Of a stretch of DNA of 64,000 nucleotides, positions 53,964-63,800 are shown one piece after another (the first letter of the stretch is position 1; every line of letters begins with the position of its first letter). Source of the stretch: Streptomonospora salina. GTDB lineage: Bacteria > Actinomycetota > Actinomycetes > Streptosporangiales > Streptosporangiaceae. The notes beneath the pieces were generated by a model. That model made no database searches. It had not been told where the DNA came from and was given only the letters and a program-made list of their open reading frames with translations. Location of the stretch: positions 1,705,001-1,769,000 of the forward strand of contig NZ_JACHLY010000001.1 of the NCBI RefSeq assembly GCF_014204715.1, in the 5' to 3' direction. A program made the position numbers and the translations under genes.

Positions 53964-54445
53964 GGCTATCCTGAATCGAGAATTTCGGGCGGTTCTTCAA
54001 GCCGGAGTCGAGCGGCCTCGGCTTTCGCGGTTCGAGGCGAGGAATCGTTCCCGACCGTTTACGATTTACCATCCACCCCTGCGGAACCCGGCCGTCCCGC
54101 TTCTGCACGAAAGCCGCGAAGAGCCCCGCCACCGACGATCGGGCACACGCACGGAACCCGTTTCGGCGCGCCTGAACCGCCGTACCTCGGCAGACGTCCG
54201 GGCGGCATCGGATTCCGGTCGTCGACGCCGTGTGAGTACCGCTGTGGACCCGGCGAGAAGCCGCCGGCATGCACAGGGGTACGCGCCCGCACCTGGCCAC
54301 CAGGCCGGAAGAATATATGCCGAGAATCCGGGAATTCCCGAACTCGGCCGAATCAGGCGCGCGGATCCCGGAAACCACTCGGACCGGCAGTGCGGCCGAC
54401 CGGTGGCCGTGGACGGGCGAGGCGGCACCCGGCGGACCGCACCCA
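53964..54445. other. intergenic region upstream of the LacI regulator
   Basis: About 480 bp with no supported gene. The stretch 54290-54360 is AT-richer, with an inverted GGGAATTCCC at 54339-54348. The promoter and operator of the regulator lie just after it. Confidence 0.4.
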
Positions 54446-54475
54446 TTGCACCCCCGGGTGTGATGCGCGTAACAT
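54446..54475 (+). promoter_or_regulatory. promoter of the lacI-type gene
   Basis: TTGCAC (54446-54451) and TAACAT (54470-54475) with an 18-base spacer; expected start near 54482, just before the operator at 54484-54499. This placement fits repression by blocking the start site. Confidence 0.6.
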
Positions 54476-54483
54476 CCACCGAA

Positions 54484-54499
54484 GTCGAAGCGGTTCGAC
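54484..54499. promoter_or_regulatory. LacI-family operator 1
   Basis: GTCGAAGCGGTTCGAC, a palindrome with one central mismatch, 13 bp before the ATG of the regulator and at the predicted transcript start. It matches the operator before the transporter gene at 13 of 14 core positions. Confidence 0.8.
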
Positions 54500-54512
54500 A
54501 CAGGAGGCCGAG

Positions 54513-55523
54513 ATGCGCATATCCGACGTCGCCCGGCACGCCGGAGTGTCCCCCAGCACGGTCTCCTACGTGCTCAGCGGCAAGCGGTCGATCTCGCCGT
54601 CCACCCGCGAACGGGTACTGGAGAGTATCGACGTACTCGGCTACCAGCCGCACGCGGGGGCCCGCGCACTGGCCAGCAACCGCTCGAACGTGATCGCCCT
54701 GGTCGTCCCGCTGCGACCGGGCATCCACGTGCCGGTCGCCATGCAGTTCGCCGTCTCCGTGGTCACCAGCGCGCGCGACCGCGAACACGACGTCCTGCTG
54801 CTCACCCAGGCCGAGGGCGAGAGCGGACTGCGCCGCGTCGCCGGAACGTCCATGGTCGACGGCATCATCGTCATGGACGTCGAGGTCGACGACGCACGCA
54901 TCCCGACGCTGCGCTCACTGTCCCACCCCTCGGTACTGATCGGCGTACCCGCCGAAACCCAAGGGCTGACCTGCATCGACCTCGACTTCGAAGCCGCCGG
55001 GCGCGCCTGCGTGGCCCACTTGGCCGACCTGGGCCACCGCGAGATCGCGCTGATCGGCCAGCCGCCCTCGGTCTACGAGCGGCGCACCGGCTTCGCCGAG
55101 CGCACCGTCGCCGGGTTCGAGGCCGAGGCCGACGAGCGGTCCGTCGACGCGACCATCGTGCCCTGCGACGCCGCTCCCTCCGCGGTCGCCTCGGCGGTCA
55201 CCGCGCTGCTGCGCGAGCGCCCCGGCGTCACCGGTCTGGTGGTGCACAACGAACCGGCCCTCACCCCGCTGCTGGACGCCGTGCGCGACCTCGGCCGCGA
55301 GGTGCCCGCCGACCTGTCGGTCGTGGCCATCGCGCCCGACGACCTCGCCACCGATACTTCGCCGCCGCTGACCTCGGTGAGCCTGCCCGCCGAAGAAGTG
55401 GGCGGGCGCGCCGTGTCCCTGCTCACGGACAAGTTGAACGACCTCGGTCCCCCGGAAGTGACTCTGCTTCCGCCGCGCCTCGTGCCGCGGGCGAGCGCCG
55501 CAGCCCGACCCGCCCTGTCCTGA
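54513..55523 (+). CDS. LacI-family transcription regulator
   Basis: 336 residues. N-terminal helix-turn-helix and hinge: MRISDVARHAGVSPSTVSYVLSGKRSISPSTRERVLESIDVLGYQPHAGARALASNRS, then a periplasmic-binding-like domain (VVPLRPGIHVPVAMQFAVSVV, ASTVDGIIVMD-like segment, IDLDFEAAGRACVAHLADLGHREIALIG, VTGLVVHNEPALTPLLDAV, SVVAIAPDDLATDTSPPLTSVSLPAEEVGGRAV). ATG 54513 has AGGAGG upstream. Its own operator at the start site indicates autoregulation, and the second site controls the transporter. The inducer is probably a sugar taken in by that transporter. Confidence 0.95.
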   Translation: MRISDVARHAGVSPSTVSYVLSGKRSISPSTRERVLESIDVLGYQPHAGARALASNRSNVIALVVPLRPGIHVPVAMQFAVSVVTSARDREHDVLLLTQAEGESGLRRVAGTSMVDGIIVMDVEVDDARIPTLRSLSHPSVLIGVPAETQGLTCIDLDFEAAGRACVAHLADLGHREIALIGQPPSVYERRTGFAERTVAGFEAEADERSVDATIVPCDAAPSAVASAVTALLRERPGVTGLVVHNEPALTPLLDAVRDLGREVPADLSVVAIAPDDLATDTSPPLTSVSLPAEEVGGRAVSLLTDKLNDLGPPEVTLLPPRLVPRASAAARPALS

Positions 55524-55651
55524 ACCGCCCCCGACCTCTCGTCACATGTCGCACCGGGCCATCCCCCTGTAGTCGACCACCGAGCCGCCGGCCGCACCAC
55601 CCGTCCGGCCGCGCGGACCACCGGCCCCACCCCCTGCCGCTTCCGCACCGC

Positions 55652-55681
55652 TCCCGTTCCCATTCCCGTTCCCGTTCCCGT
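55652..55681 (+). repeat. hexameric tandem repeat before the transporter operon
   Basis: Five units of TCCCGT (one reads TCCCAT) in a row, ending 13 bases before the second LacI operator. Unit-number change would alter promoter-operator spacing if the promoter lies upstream of it. Confidence 0.75.
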
Positions 55682-55693
55682 CGCTCAGCGCAA

Positions 55694-55707
55694 TCGAAGC
55701 GCTTCGA
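55694..55707. promoter_or_regulatory. LacI-family operator 2
   Basis: TCGAAGCGCTTCGA, a perfect 14-bp palindrome 19 bp before the ATG of the sugar-binding protein. Same motif as the site at 54484-54499. No clear -10/-35 sits next to it; a TGTAGT at 55568-55573 is a weak candidate. Confidence 0.85.
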
Positions 55708-55725
55708 CAACGTAAGGAGCGCACC

Positions 55726-56964
55726 ATGCTGTCAACGCACATCCCCCGCACTCCCCGCCTGCGCGGATCCTCCGCCGTGGTCGCCGCCGGCCTGCTCACC
55801 CTGTCCACCGCCTGCACGGGCACGGGCGGCGACGAGGAGGTCGCCTCGCTCACGGCGATGGACTACAACCTCGCCGAGCCGCAGAACGGCACCACCGCCA
55901 CGATGCTCGACGAGTGCGGCGAGCAGGCCGGCGTCGATATCGAGCGCGACGCCCAGCCACGCGACCAGCTCATGCCGCGGCTACTGCAGGGCGCCTCCCA
56001 GCAGGACCTGCCCGACCTGATGCTCGTCGACAACCCCGACCTGCCCCAGATCGCCGCCACCGGGGCGCTGCTTCCGCTGGACGAAGCCGGATTCGACACC
56101 GGCGGCTACTACCCCAGCGTGCTGGAGGCCGGCACGCACGAGGACACCCTCTACGGCATCGCCCCGGGCGTGAACGGGCTCGCCCTGTTCACCGACACCG
56201 CCAAGCTCGACGACGCCGGCGTCGATCCCCCGCAGACCTGGGACGAGCTGCGCGACGCCGCCGCCGAGCTCACCGAGGGCGATACCAAGGGCCTGGCGTT
56301 CTCGGCCATCGGCCACGAAGAGGGCACCTGGACCTTCGAGCCGTTCCTGTGGAGCAACGGCGCCACGCTGACCGAACTCGACTCCCCTGAAGCGGTCGAG
56401 GCCCTGGAGCTGTGGTCGGACCTGGTCGAGGAGGGCTCGGTCGCCCAGTCGGCCGTCAACTGGTCCCAGGCCGACGTCAACGACCAGTTCCTCGGCGACC
56501 GCGCCGCCATGATGGTCAACGGCTCGTGGCAACTGCCGGTACTCGACGACGAGGACGTCGGCTACGACGTGGTCCCCCTGCCCGTCCCCGAGGCCGGATC
56601 CGACCCCGCCACCCCCATGGGCGGCGAGGTCTGGGCCGTCGCGCGCAACGGCGGCGAGCGCGAGGAGAAGGCCGTCGAGGTGCTGCAGTGCCTGCTCAGC
56701 GACGACAACATGCGCCAGTGGGCCGAGCTGAACGCGTACGTGCCCGCCAAGGAGGAGGCGGCCGAACAGCTCGCCGAAGACGACCCGCAGATGGCGCCGT
56801 TCGTTGAATCCGTGCCCAGCGCCCGGTCGCGCACCGCCGAGCTCGGCGAGGACTACCCCGACGTGTCCACGGCGATCGCCGACGCCGTCCAGGAGGCCCT
56901 CGCCGGATCGGCCTCGGCCGAGGAGGCGCTGAGCCGGGCGCAGCAGTCCGTTCCGGAGAACTGA
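55726..56964 (+). CDS. sugar ABC transporter substrate-binding lipoprotein
   Basis: Extracellular solute-binding protein family 1, 412 residues, lipid-anchored: signal ending LSTAC with the lipobox Cys at residue 30. Seen: NLAEPQNGTTATMLDECGEQAGVDIERD, DLPDLMLVDNPDLPQIAATGALLPLDEAG, LYGIAPGVNGLALFTDTAKL, PPQTWDELRDAAAEL, FLGDRAAMMVNGSWQLPVL and PMGGEVWAVARNGG, the order of oligosaccharide-binding members. AAGGAG precedes the ATG. First gene of the operon; its stop overlaps the first permease (TGATG). Ligand inferred from the enzymes, not the binder. Confidence 0.93.
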   Translation: MLSTHIPRTPRLRGSSAVVAAGLLTLSTACTGTGGDEEVASLTAMDYNLAEPQNGTTATMLDECGEQAGVDIERDAQPRDQLMPRLLQGASQQDLPDLMLVDNPDLPQIAATGALLPLDEAGFDTGGYYPSVLEAGTHEDTLYGIAPGVNGLALFTDTAKLDDAGVDPPQTWDELRDAAAELTEGDTKGLAFSAIGHEEGTWTFEPFLWSNGATLTELDSPEAVEALELWSDLVEEGSVAQSAVNWSQADVNDQFLGDRAAMMVNGSWQLPVLDDEDVGYDVVPLPVPEAGSDPATPMGGEVWAVARNGGEREEKAVEVLQCLLSDDNMRQWAELNAYVPAKEEAAEQLAEDDPQMAPFVESVPSARSRTAELGEDYPDVSTAIADAVQEALAGSASAEEALSRAQQSVPEN

Positions 56965-57851
56965 TGCCGGCCCGTATCGGGTTCCTCGCACCCATCGTCG
57001 TCTTCCTGGTCCTGTTCTTCGGGTACCCCCTGGCGGCCAATGTCGCCATGTCCCTGCGGGAGTACACCGCCGCGTCGTTCTACACCGGCGAAGCCCCCTT
57101 CGTCGGGCTCGCGAACTACGCGGCCGTGATGGGCGACCCGGTCTTCACCACGGCGGTGGCCAACACCGCGGTGTTCACCGCGGCCTCGCTGCTGTTCCAG
57201 TTCGGCATCGGGCTGGCGCTGGCCGTGTTCTTCCAGCGGCACTTCCCGCTGAACGGGATCCTGCGTTCGCTGCTGCTGATCCCGTGGCTGCTGCCGCTGG
57301 TGGTCTCGGGAACGGTGTGGCGATGGATCTTCGACCAGCAGTACGGGATCCTCAACCAGACCCTGCTGGGGCTCGGGGTGATCGACTCCGCCGTGCCCTG
57401 GCTGTCGAGCACGGCGATCGCGCTGCCGTCGGTGACCGTCGCCAACATCTGGGTCGGCATCCCCTTCAACATGGTCATCCTCTACGGCGGTCTGCAGAGC
57501 ATCCCCGCCCACCTGTACGAGGCCGCGTCCCTGGACGGCGCAGGCCCCTGGCAGCGGTTCCGGCACGTCACCTGGCCGCTGCTGCGCCCGGTGAGCGCGG
57601 TGGTGCTGATGCTCGGACTCGTCTACACGCTGAAGGTGTTCGACGTGATCATGGTGCTCACCCAGGGCGGGCCGGCCAACGCCACCCAGACCCTGACGAC
57701 CTGGTCGTACTCGCTGTCCTTCGGCGAGCTGGACTTCGGGCTCGGCGCGGCCGTCGGCAACCTGCTGATCGTCGTCGCGCTGCTGTTCTCCGTGGTCTAC
57801 CTGCGGGGGCTGCGCTCGTCCGCACCGGCGACCGCGCGGAAGAGGAGGTAG
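56964..57851 (+). CDS. sugar ABC transporter permease, MalF-like
   Basis: Integral membrane permease of 295 residues, six helices. Seen: LAPIVVFLVLFFGYPLAANVAMSL, LLLIPWLLPLVVSGTVWRWIFDQQYG, NIWVGIPFNMVILYGGLQSIPAHLYEAASLDGAGPWQRFRHVTWPLL, which is the EAA loop that docks the ATPase. ATG 56964 shares one base with the upstream stop. The partner ATPase is not in the operon; carbohydrate importers of this type in actinobacteria usually share one multiple-sugar ATPase (MsiK) coded elsewhere. Confidence 0.93.
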   Translation: MPARIGFLAPIVVFLVLFFGYPLAANVAMSLREYTAASFYTGEAPFVGLANYAAVMGDPVFTTAVANTAVFTAASLLFQFGIGLALAVFFQRHFPLNGILRSLLLIPWLLPLVVSGTVWRWIFDQQYGILNQTLLGLGVIDSAVPWLSSTAIALPSVTVANIWVGIPFNMVILYGGLQSIPAHLYEAASLDGAGPWQRFRHVTWPLLRPVSAVVLMLGLVYTLKVFDVIMVLTQGGPANATQTLTTWSYSLSFGELDFGLGAAVGNLLIVVALLFSVVYLRGLRSSAPATARKRR

Positions 57852-57853
57852 CC

Positions 57854-58681
57854 GTGGCCGTGCACAGAAGGGTGCGTACCGCGTTGACCACGGTGGTCGC
57901 GGTGGCCGTCGTCGGAGTACTGCTGTTCCCGCTGTACTGGATGGTCAACGCCTCGCTGCAACCGGCCACCGGCCTGCTGCAGACCCCGCCGCGCTGGTTC
58001 CCGGTCGACGGGACCCTGGACGGCTACCGCAGCGCGCTGCAGAGCCAGGGGCGGCCGCTGCTCAACAGCGTCGTCGTGGCCGCGGGCACGGTGGCGCTGA
58101 CCCTCGCACTGTCGGTGCCGGCGTCCTACGCGCTCAGCCGGTTGCGGGTGCGCGGCGCGGGGGTCGTCATGTTCGCGCTGCTGCTGGTGCAGATGGTGCC
58201 CGGGATCGTGATGGCCAACTCGCTGTATGCGGTGATGAACCAGACCGGGCTGCTGAGCACGTATGCGGCGCTGATCCTGGCCGATTCGACCATCGCCGTG
58301 CCGTTCGCGGTGCTGATTCTGCGGGCGTTCATGGTCACCATCCCCGCCGAACTGGGCGAGGCGGCCATGGTCGACGGCGCCGGCCACACACGTGTGCTGT
58401 GGTCGGTCGTCATGCCGGTCAGCCGCAACGCGATGATCACCGCGGCGCTGTTCGCGTTCCTGTTCGCCTGGGCGGACTTCTTGTTCGCGGTGACACTGAA
58501 CTCCGACGAAGCGGTCATGCCGGTCACGGTCGGCATCTACCGCTTCATCGGCGCCCACACCGCCGACTGGAACAGCGTCATGGCGACCGGCGTGATCGCT
58601 TCCATACCCGCCGCCATCCTGCTCGTCGTCGCCCAGCGCTACGTCGCCGCCGGAGTCACCGGCGGCGCGCTCAAAGACTGA
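57854..58681 (+). CDS. sugar ABC transporter permease, MalG-like
   Basis: Second permease, 275 residues, six helices: VVAVAVVGVLLFPLYWMVNASLQ, SVVVAAGTVALTLALSVPASYALSRLRVRG, VVMFALLLVQMVPGIVMANSLYAVM and the EAA loop ELGEAAMVDGAGHTRVLWSVVMPVSRNAM. GTG 57854 is 2 bases after the first permease stop, with GAGGAGGT just upstream; an in-frame GTG two codons later is close. The end is followed by an 81-bp gap to the GH31 gene on the same strand. Confidence 0.93.
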   Translation: MAVHRRVRTALTTVVAVAVVGVLLFPLYWMVNASLQPATGLLQTPPRWFPVDGTLDGYRSALQSQGRPLLNSVVVAAGTVALTLALSVPASYALSRLRVRGAGVVMFALLLVQMVPGIVMANSLYAVMNQTGLLSTYAALILADSTIAVPFAVLILRAFMVTIPAELGEAAMVDGAGHTRVLWSVVMPVSRNAMITAALFAFLFAWADFLFAVTLNSDEAVMPVTVGIYRFIGAHTADWNSVMATGVIASIPAAILLVVAQRYVAAGVTGGALKD

Positions 58682-58762
58682 CCCCGCCCCGCCGCGACGG
58701 GAGCCGGGCGTCCCGCCCACCGGCTGCAACCGGCCACCGGCGATAAAAGGAAAGGACAACGC

Positions 58763-60739
58763 GTGCTGCACGAAATCGACGGCGGCATCGAATGGCACGG
58801 CGGCCACCAGGTCGTGCGCGTCGACCCCTGGGGAACCGACAGCGTCCGCGTGCGGGCCGGGCTCCACCGGCTCCGCTCCGACATCCCCGGCGCCCTGGGC
58901 GAGCGCCCCGGAACCGGGGCCGAGATCCGCATCGAGGGCGGAGCCGCCCGGCTGGCCAACGGCGCGATCACCGCCGAACTCGGCGACGACGGAATGCTGC
59001 GGTTCCTGCGCAGCTCCTCCCGGGAGGAGCTGCTGGCCGAGCAGCGCGCGCACTTCTGGTGGCCCGGCCCGCGCGCCTACACCTCCACCGGCAACGGCTA
59101 CTACCGCATCGAGCAGCGCTTCGCCGCCTACGAAGGCGAGCGGCTGTTCGGCCTGGGCCAGCACACCCACGGCCTGCTCGACCAGAAGGGCGCGGTGCTC
59201 GACCTCGTGCAGCGCAACGCCGAGGTCTCCGTCCCGTTCCTGGTCTCCTCGCGGGGCTACGGGATGCTGTGGAACAGCCCCGCTGTGGGCCGGGTGGAGC
59301 TGGCGGGCAACGGCACCCGCTGGGTGTCCGACAGCGCCCGCCAGATCGACTACTGGGTCACCGCCGGCGCCGACCCGGCCGCGACCATGGCCAACTACGC
59401 CGAAGCCACCGGCCGCGCGCCGATGCTGCCGGAGTGGGCGTCGGGGTTCTGGCAGTCGCGGTTGCGCTACAAGACCCAGGACGAGCTGATGGAGGTGGCG
59501 CGCGAGCACAAGCGGCGCGGGCTGCCCCTGTCGGTGATCGTCGCCGACTTCTTCCACTGGACCCACCTGGGCGACTGGAAGTTCGACCCGGCGGAGTGGC
59601 CCGACCCCGCGGGGATGGTGCGCGAGCTGCGGGAGATGGGCACCGAGCTGATGGTGTCCGTGTGGCCCTCGGTCAGCCCGCTGTCGGAGAACTTCTCCGA
59701 GATGCTGCGGCGCGGCCTGCTGGTGGCCACCGAGCAGGGGCCGCCGGTCCACGCCGACTGGGCCGACAAGGGCGTCGAAGGCAAAGTGCAGGTGTCCTTC
59801 TACGACGCCACCAACCCGCATGCCCGCGCGTTCGTGTGGGACGCGGTCCGGCGCAACTACCACGACCTGGGCGTGCGCGTGTGGTGGCTGGACGCCGGCG
59901 AACCCGAGATCAAACCCGGCCACCAGCACAACCTGCACTACCACGCCGGCCCGGGCGCCGAGGTGGCCAACATCTACCCGGCCGAGCACGCGCGCGGGTT
60001 CTACGAGGGCATGCGCGCGGCGGGGGAGTCCGAGGTCGTGACACTGTGCCGCTCGGCGTGGGCGGGAAGCCAGCGCTACGGCGCCGCCCTGTGGTCGGGC
60101 GACATCGCCGCGACGTTCGCGTCGCTGCGCACGCAGATCCGCGCGGGACTGAACGTGGCGATGTCGGGAATCCCGTGGTGGACCACCGATGTCGGCGGTT
60201 TCCACGGCGGCGACCAGGAGTCCCCGGAGTACCGCGAGCTGCTGGTGCGCTGGTTCCAGTACGGGGTGTTCTGCCCGCTCCTGCGTCTGCACGGGTTCCG
60301 CGAGCCCTTCGTCGACGACCTGCACCCGCAGATGTCGGGCGGACCCAACGAGGTGTGGTCCTACGGCGAGGAGGCCTACGGCCGTCTGCGCGAACTGCTG
60401 CTGCTGCGCGAGCGGCTGCGCCCCTACGTCATGGAGCAGATGCGCGCCGCCCACGAGCGCGGCCTGCCGCCGATGCGCCCGCTGTTCGTGGACTTCCCGG
60501 GCGACGCCCGCGCGTGGGGCGTCGACGACGCGTTCATGTTCGGTCCCGACGTGCTGGTCGCCCCGGTGACCGAGTACGGGGCGCGCGAGCGCGACGTGTA
60601 CCTGCCGGAGGGGGTCCGCTGGCAGAACCCCTACACCGGCGACGTGCTCCCCGGGGGAGCGCCGGTGCGGCTCGCGGCCCCGCTGGAGCGCGCTCCGGTA
60701 CTGGTGCGCGAGGGCGCATCGGTGCCCGTGGCCGGCTGA
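58763..60739 (+). CDS. glycoside hydrolase family 31 (alpha-xylosidase/alpha-glucosidase)
   Basis: Retaining alpha-glycosidase of 658 residues with no signal peptide, so it acts in the cytoplasm on imported sugars. Seen: an N-terminal beta-sandwich, GERLFGLGQHTHGLLDQKG, PEWASGFWQSRLRYKTQDELMEVAREHKRRGLPLSVIVADFFHW, nucleophile Asp377 in WWLDAGEPE, acid/base Asp447 in WSGDIAATF, and MSGIPWWTTDVGGFHGG. The GEPE/FFHW pattern resembles alpha-xylosidase-type GH31 more than maltase-type, which is an inference. GTG 58763 has AAGGAC upstream. It lies between transporter and GH3 gene, same strand. Confidence 0.93.
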   Translation: MLHEIDGGIEWHGGHQVVRVDPWGTDSVRVRAGLHRLRSDIPGALGERPGTGAEIRIEGGAARLANGAITAELGDDGMLRFLRSSSREELLAEQRAHFWWPGPRAYTSTGNGYYRIEQRFAAYEGERLFGLGQHTHGLLDQKGAVLDLVQRNAEVSVPFLVSSRGYGMLWNSPAVGRVELAGNGTRWVSDSARQIDYWVTAGADPAATMANYAEATGRAPMLPEWASGFWQSRLRYKTQDELMEVAREHKRRGLPLSVIVADFFHWTHLGDWKFDPAEWPDPAGMVRELREMGTELMVSVWPSVSPLSENFSEMLRRGLLVATEQGPPVHADWADKGVEGKVQVSFYDATNPHARAFVWDAVRRNYHDLGVRVWWLDAGEPEIKPGHQHNLHYHAGPGAEVANIYPAEHARGFYEGMRAAGESEVVTLCRSAWAGSQRYGAALWSGDIAATFASLRTQIRAGLNVAMSGIPWWTTDVGGFHGGDQESPEYRELLVRWFQYGVFCPLLRLHGFREPFVDDLHPQMSGGPNEVWSYGEEAYGRLRELLLLRERLRPYVMEQMRAAHERGLPPMRPLFVDFPGDARAWGVDDAFMFGPDVLVAPVTEYGARERDVYLPEGVRWQNPYTGDVLPGGAPVRLAAPLERAPVLVREGASVPVAG

Positions 60740-60879
60740 CCGGCCCTCCGCCGCGGCCGCCGCCTTCCGCCGGCGGCCGCGCGCACCACCCGCGGGACGC
60801 GATCCCGCCGAGACCGAACCCGACCGCCCGAATCCGAGAAGAAGAGCGATACACGACCGACACGAAGCGAGGTAGGACC

Positions 60880-63800
60880 GTGAACCGGAGCATCCCCCAA
60901 CCACCGCCCCCGACCGGTGACTCCCCTCCCCCGCGCGCCCCGGCGGCGCGCGCCGCCGCGGGACTCCGCGGTGCGCTGCGGCGTACCGCGGCGCTCGCCC
61001 TGGCGGCCGTCCTCGCCGCGGGAACGGCCGCCGCCCCCGCGTCGGCCGAGGACCTCCCGTTCCGCGACCCCGACCTGTCCGTCGACGAGCGGGTCGCCGA
61101 CCTGCTGGGGCGGCTGACCCGCGACGAGAAGATCGCGATGCTGCACCAGTACCAGCCGGCGATCCCCCGGCTGGACATCGGTGCCTTCCGCACCGGTTCG
61201 GAGGCGCTGCACGGCGTCGCCTGGCTGGGCGAGGCGACCGTGTTCCCCCAGTCGGTGGGTCTGGGCGCCACCTGGGACACCGGGCTGGTGGAGCGCGTCG
61301 GCGGCGCCACCGGCACCGAGATGCGGGGCTTCCACGCCCAGGACCCCGCCGCGCACGGGCTCAACGTGTGGGCTCCGGTGGCCGACCCGCTGCGCGACCC
61401 CCGCTGGGGGCGCAACGAGGAGGGCTACTCCGAGGATCCCGCCCTCGTCGGCGCGATGACCGACGCCTACACCGGCGGCCTCAGCGGCGACGACGACTTC
61501 TACCTGAAAACCGCCCCGACCGTGAAGCACTTCGCCGGCTACAACATCGAGGAGCGGCGCGATCGGGTCTCGGTCACCGTTCCGCCGCGTGCGCTGCACG
61601 AATACGTCTATCCGGCGTTCCGGCCGGCCATCGAGTCGGGCAACGCCACCGGGGTGATGGCCGCCTACAACAAGCTCAACGGGCGGCCCGCCCACGTGTC
61701 GCCGCTGCTGGAGGACGTGCGGTCCTGGTCCGAGGACGAGACCATGATCGTCAGCGACGCCTACGGTCCGTCCAACGTGGCCGGCAGCCAGGACTACTAC
61801 GACGACCACGCGCAGTCGCACGCCGCGATGCTCAAGGCGGGCATCGACAGCTACACCGACCAGGACGCCGACCCCTCGCTGACCGTCGACGCCGTCACCT
61901 CGGCCTTGGAGCAGGGGCTGATCACCGAGGACCACGTCGATGCGGCGGTGGGCCGCAGCCTGTCGATCCGGTTCCGGCTGGGCGAGTTCGCCCCGGACGC
62001 GCGCAACCCCTACTCCGGCATCGGGCCGGAGGCCATCGACACCCCCGAGCACCGCGAGCTCGCGCGGGAGGCCGCCACCGAGCAGATGACGCTGCTGAAG
62101 AACGACGGCGCGCTGCCCCTGGACGCCGAGCAGGACGGCGACGTGGCGGTGGTGGGCCCGCTCGCCGACACCCTCTACGAGGACTGGTACAGCGGCACGA
62201 TGCCCTACGAGGCCACCCCGGCGGGCGGGATCGCCGACCGGCTCGGCGGGGACGGTTCGGTCACCGCGGCCGAGGGCGCGGACCGCATCCGCCTGACCAC
62301 GCCCGAGGGCGGCGCGATCACGGCTTCCTCCGCCGCGGACGGCGGGGCGCTGCGTGTGCAGGACTCCGGCGAAAGCGCCGACGCCCAGGGCATCAGCGTC
62401 TTCGAGTGGGGCGAAGGCGTGGTGACTCTGCGCACCGAGGCCAACGGCAAGACCGTGGGCCTGGGCGAAGGCAACCGCCTGTTCAACGACCAGGAGCAGC
62501 CCAACGGGTGGTTCGTCCAGCAGCTGTTCCGCTTCGAGGAGGTCGGCGACGGCCAGGTGGTGCTGAAGTACGACGGCTACGACGAGTGGAACCAGAAGTA
62601 CGTTTCGGTCGGCGCGGACGGCGCGCTGACCGTCGACGCCGACACCCGCGACCAGGCCGCCCGCTTCGAGAAGGAGACGCTGGCCGACGGCGCCGACCAG
62701 GCCGTCGAGGAGGCTTCCGGCGCGGACGCGGCGGTGGTCGTCGTGGGCAACATGCCCTTCATCAACGCCCGCGAGACCGACGACCGCGAGGACATCGCGC
62801 TGCCGAAGGCGCAGCGGGAGCTGGTCCGGGCGGTCACCGAGGCCAACCCGAACACCGTGGTGGTGCTGGAGTCCAGCTACCCGCAGGCGATGCCCTGGGC
62901 GCAGGAGAACGCCCCGGCGCTGCTGTGGACCTCCCACGCCGGCCAGGAGACCGGGAACGCGTTGGCGTCGGTGCTCTACGGCGACGCCAACCCGGCGGGC
63001 CGGCTGCCGCAGACCTGGTACCGGTCGGCCGAGGACCTCCCGGCCATGAACGACTACGACGTCATCGACTCGGGGCACACGTACCAGTACTTCGAGGGCG
63101 ATCCGCTGTACGCGTTCGGGCACGGGCTGTCCTACACCGATTTCGAGTACGGCAAGCCCGAGCTGGACCGCAAGCGGATCGGCGCGGACGGCACGGTGAC
63201 GGTACGGGTGCCGGTGACCAACACCGGAGAGCGCGGCGGCGACGAGGTGGTGCAGCTCTACACCAGCCAGAAGCGTTCGCGGGTGCAGCAGCCGGCCAAG
63301 GAGCTGCGCGACTTCGAGCGGGTGCACGTCGAGGCCGGTGAGACCGCCGCGGTGGAGTTGGAGATCGACGCGGCCGATCTGGCGTTCTGGGACGTCACGA
63401 GCGGATCGATGGTCGTGGAGCGGGCGAAGCACGACGTGCTGGTCGGGTCCTCGTCCGCAGACATCCGGCGCACGGCCCGCATCAAGGTCGACGGGGAGCG
63501 CATCCCGCCCCGCGACCTGTCCGACGACATCCGCGCTGCCGACTTCGACCGGTACTCGCCGGGCGCCGAGCTGGTCGACGAGACCAAGGCACAGGGCGAC
63601 GCCGTCGAGGGGGCGGAGGGCGACTGGATCGCCTTCGACGACTCCGATCTGCGCGGTCTGTCGTCGTTCACCGCCCGGACGGCCCGGTCCCAGGACGGTG
63701 CGGCGGGCCTGGAGGTCCGCGTCGGCTCGCCCGAGGGGCGCCTGCTCGGCACCGCCGAGGTGCCCGCCACCGGCGGCGTGTACGCGTACACCGAGACGAC

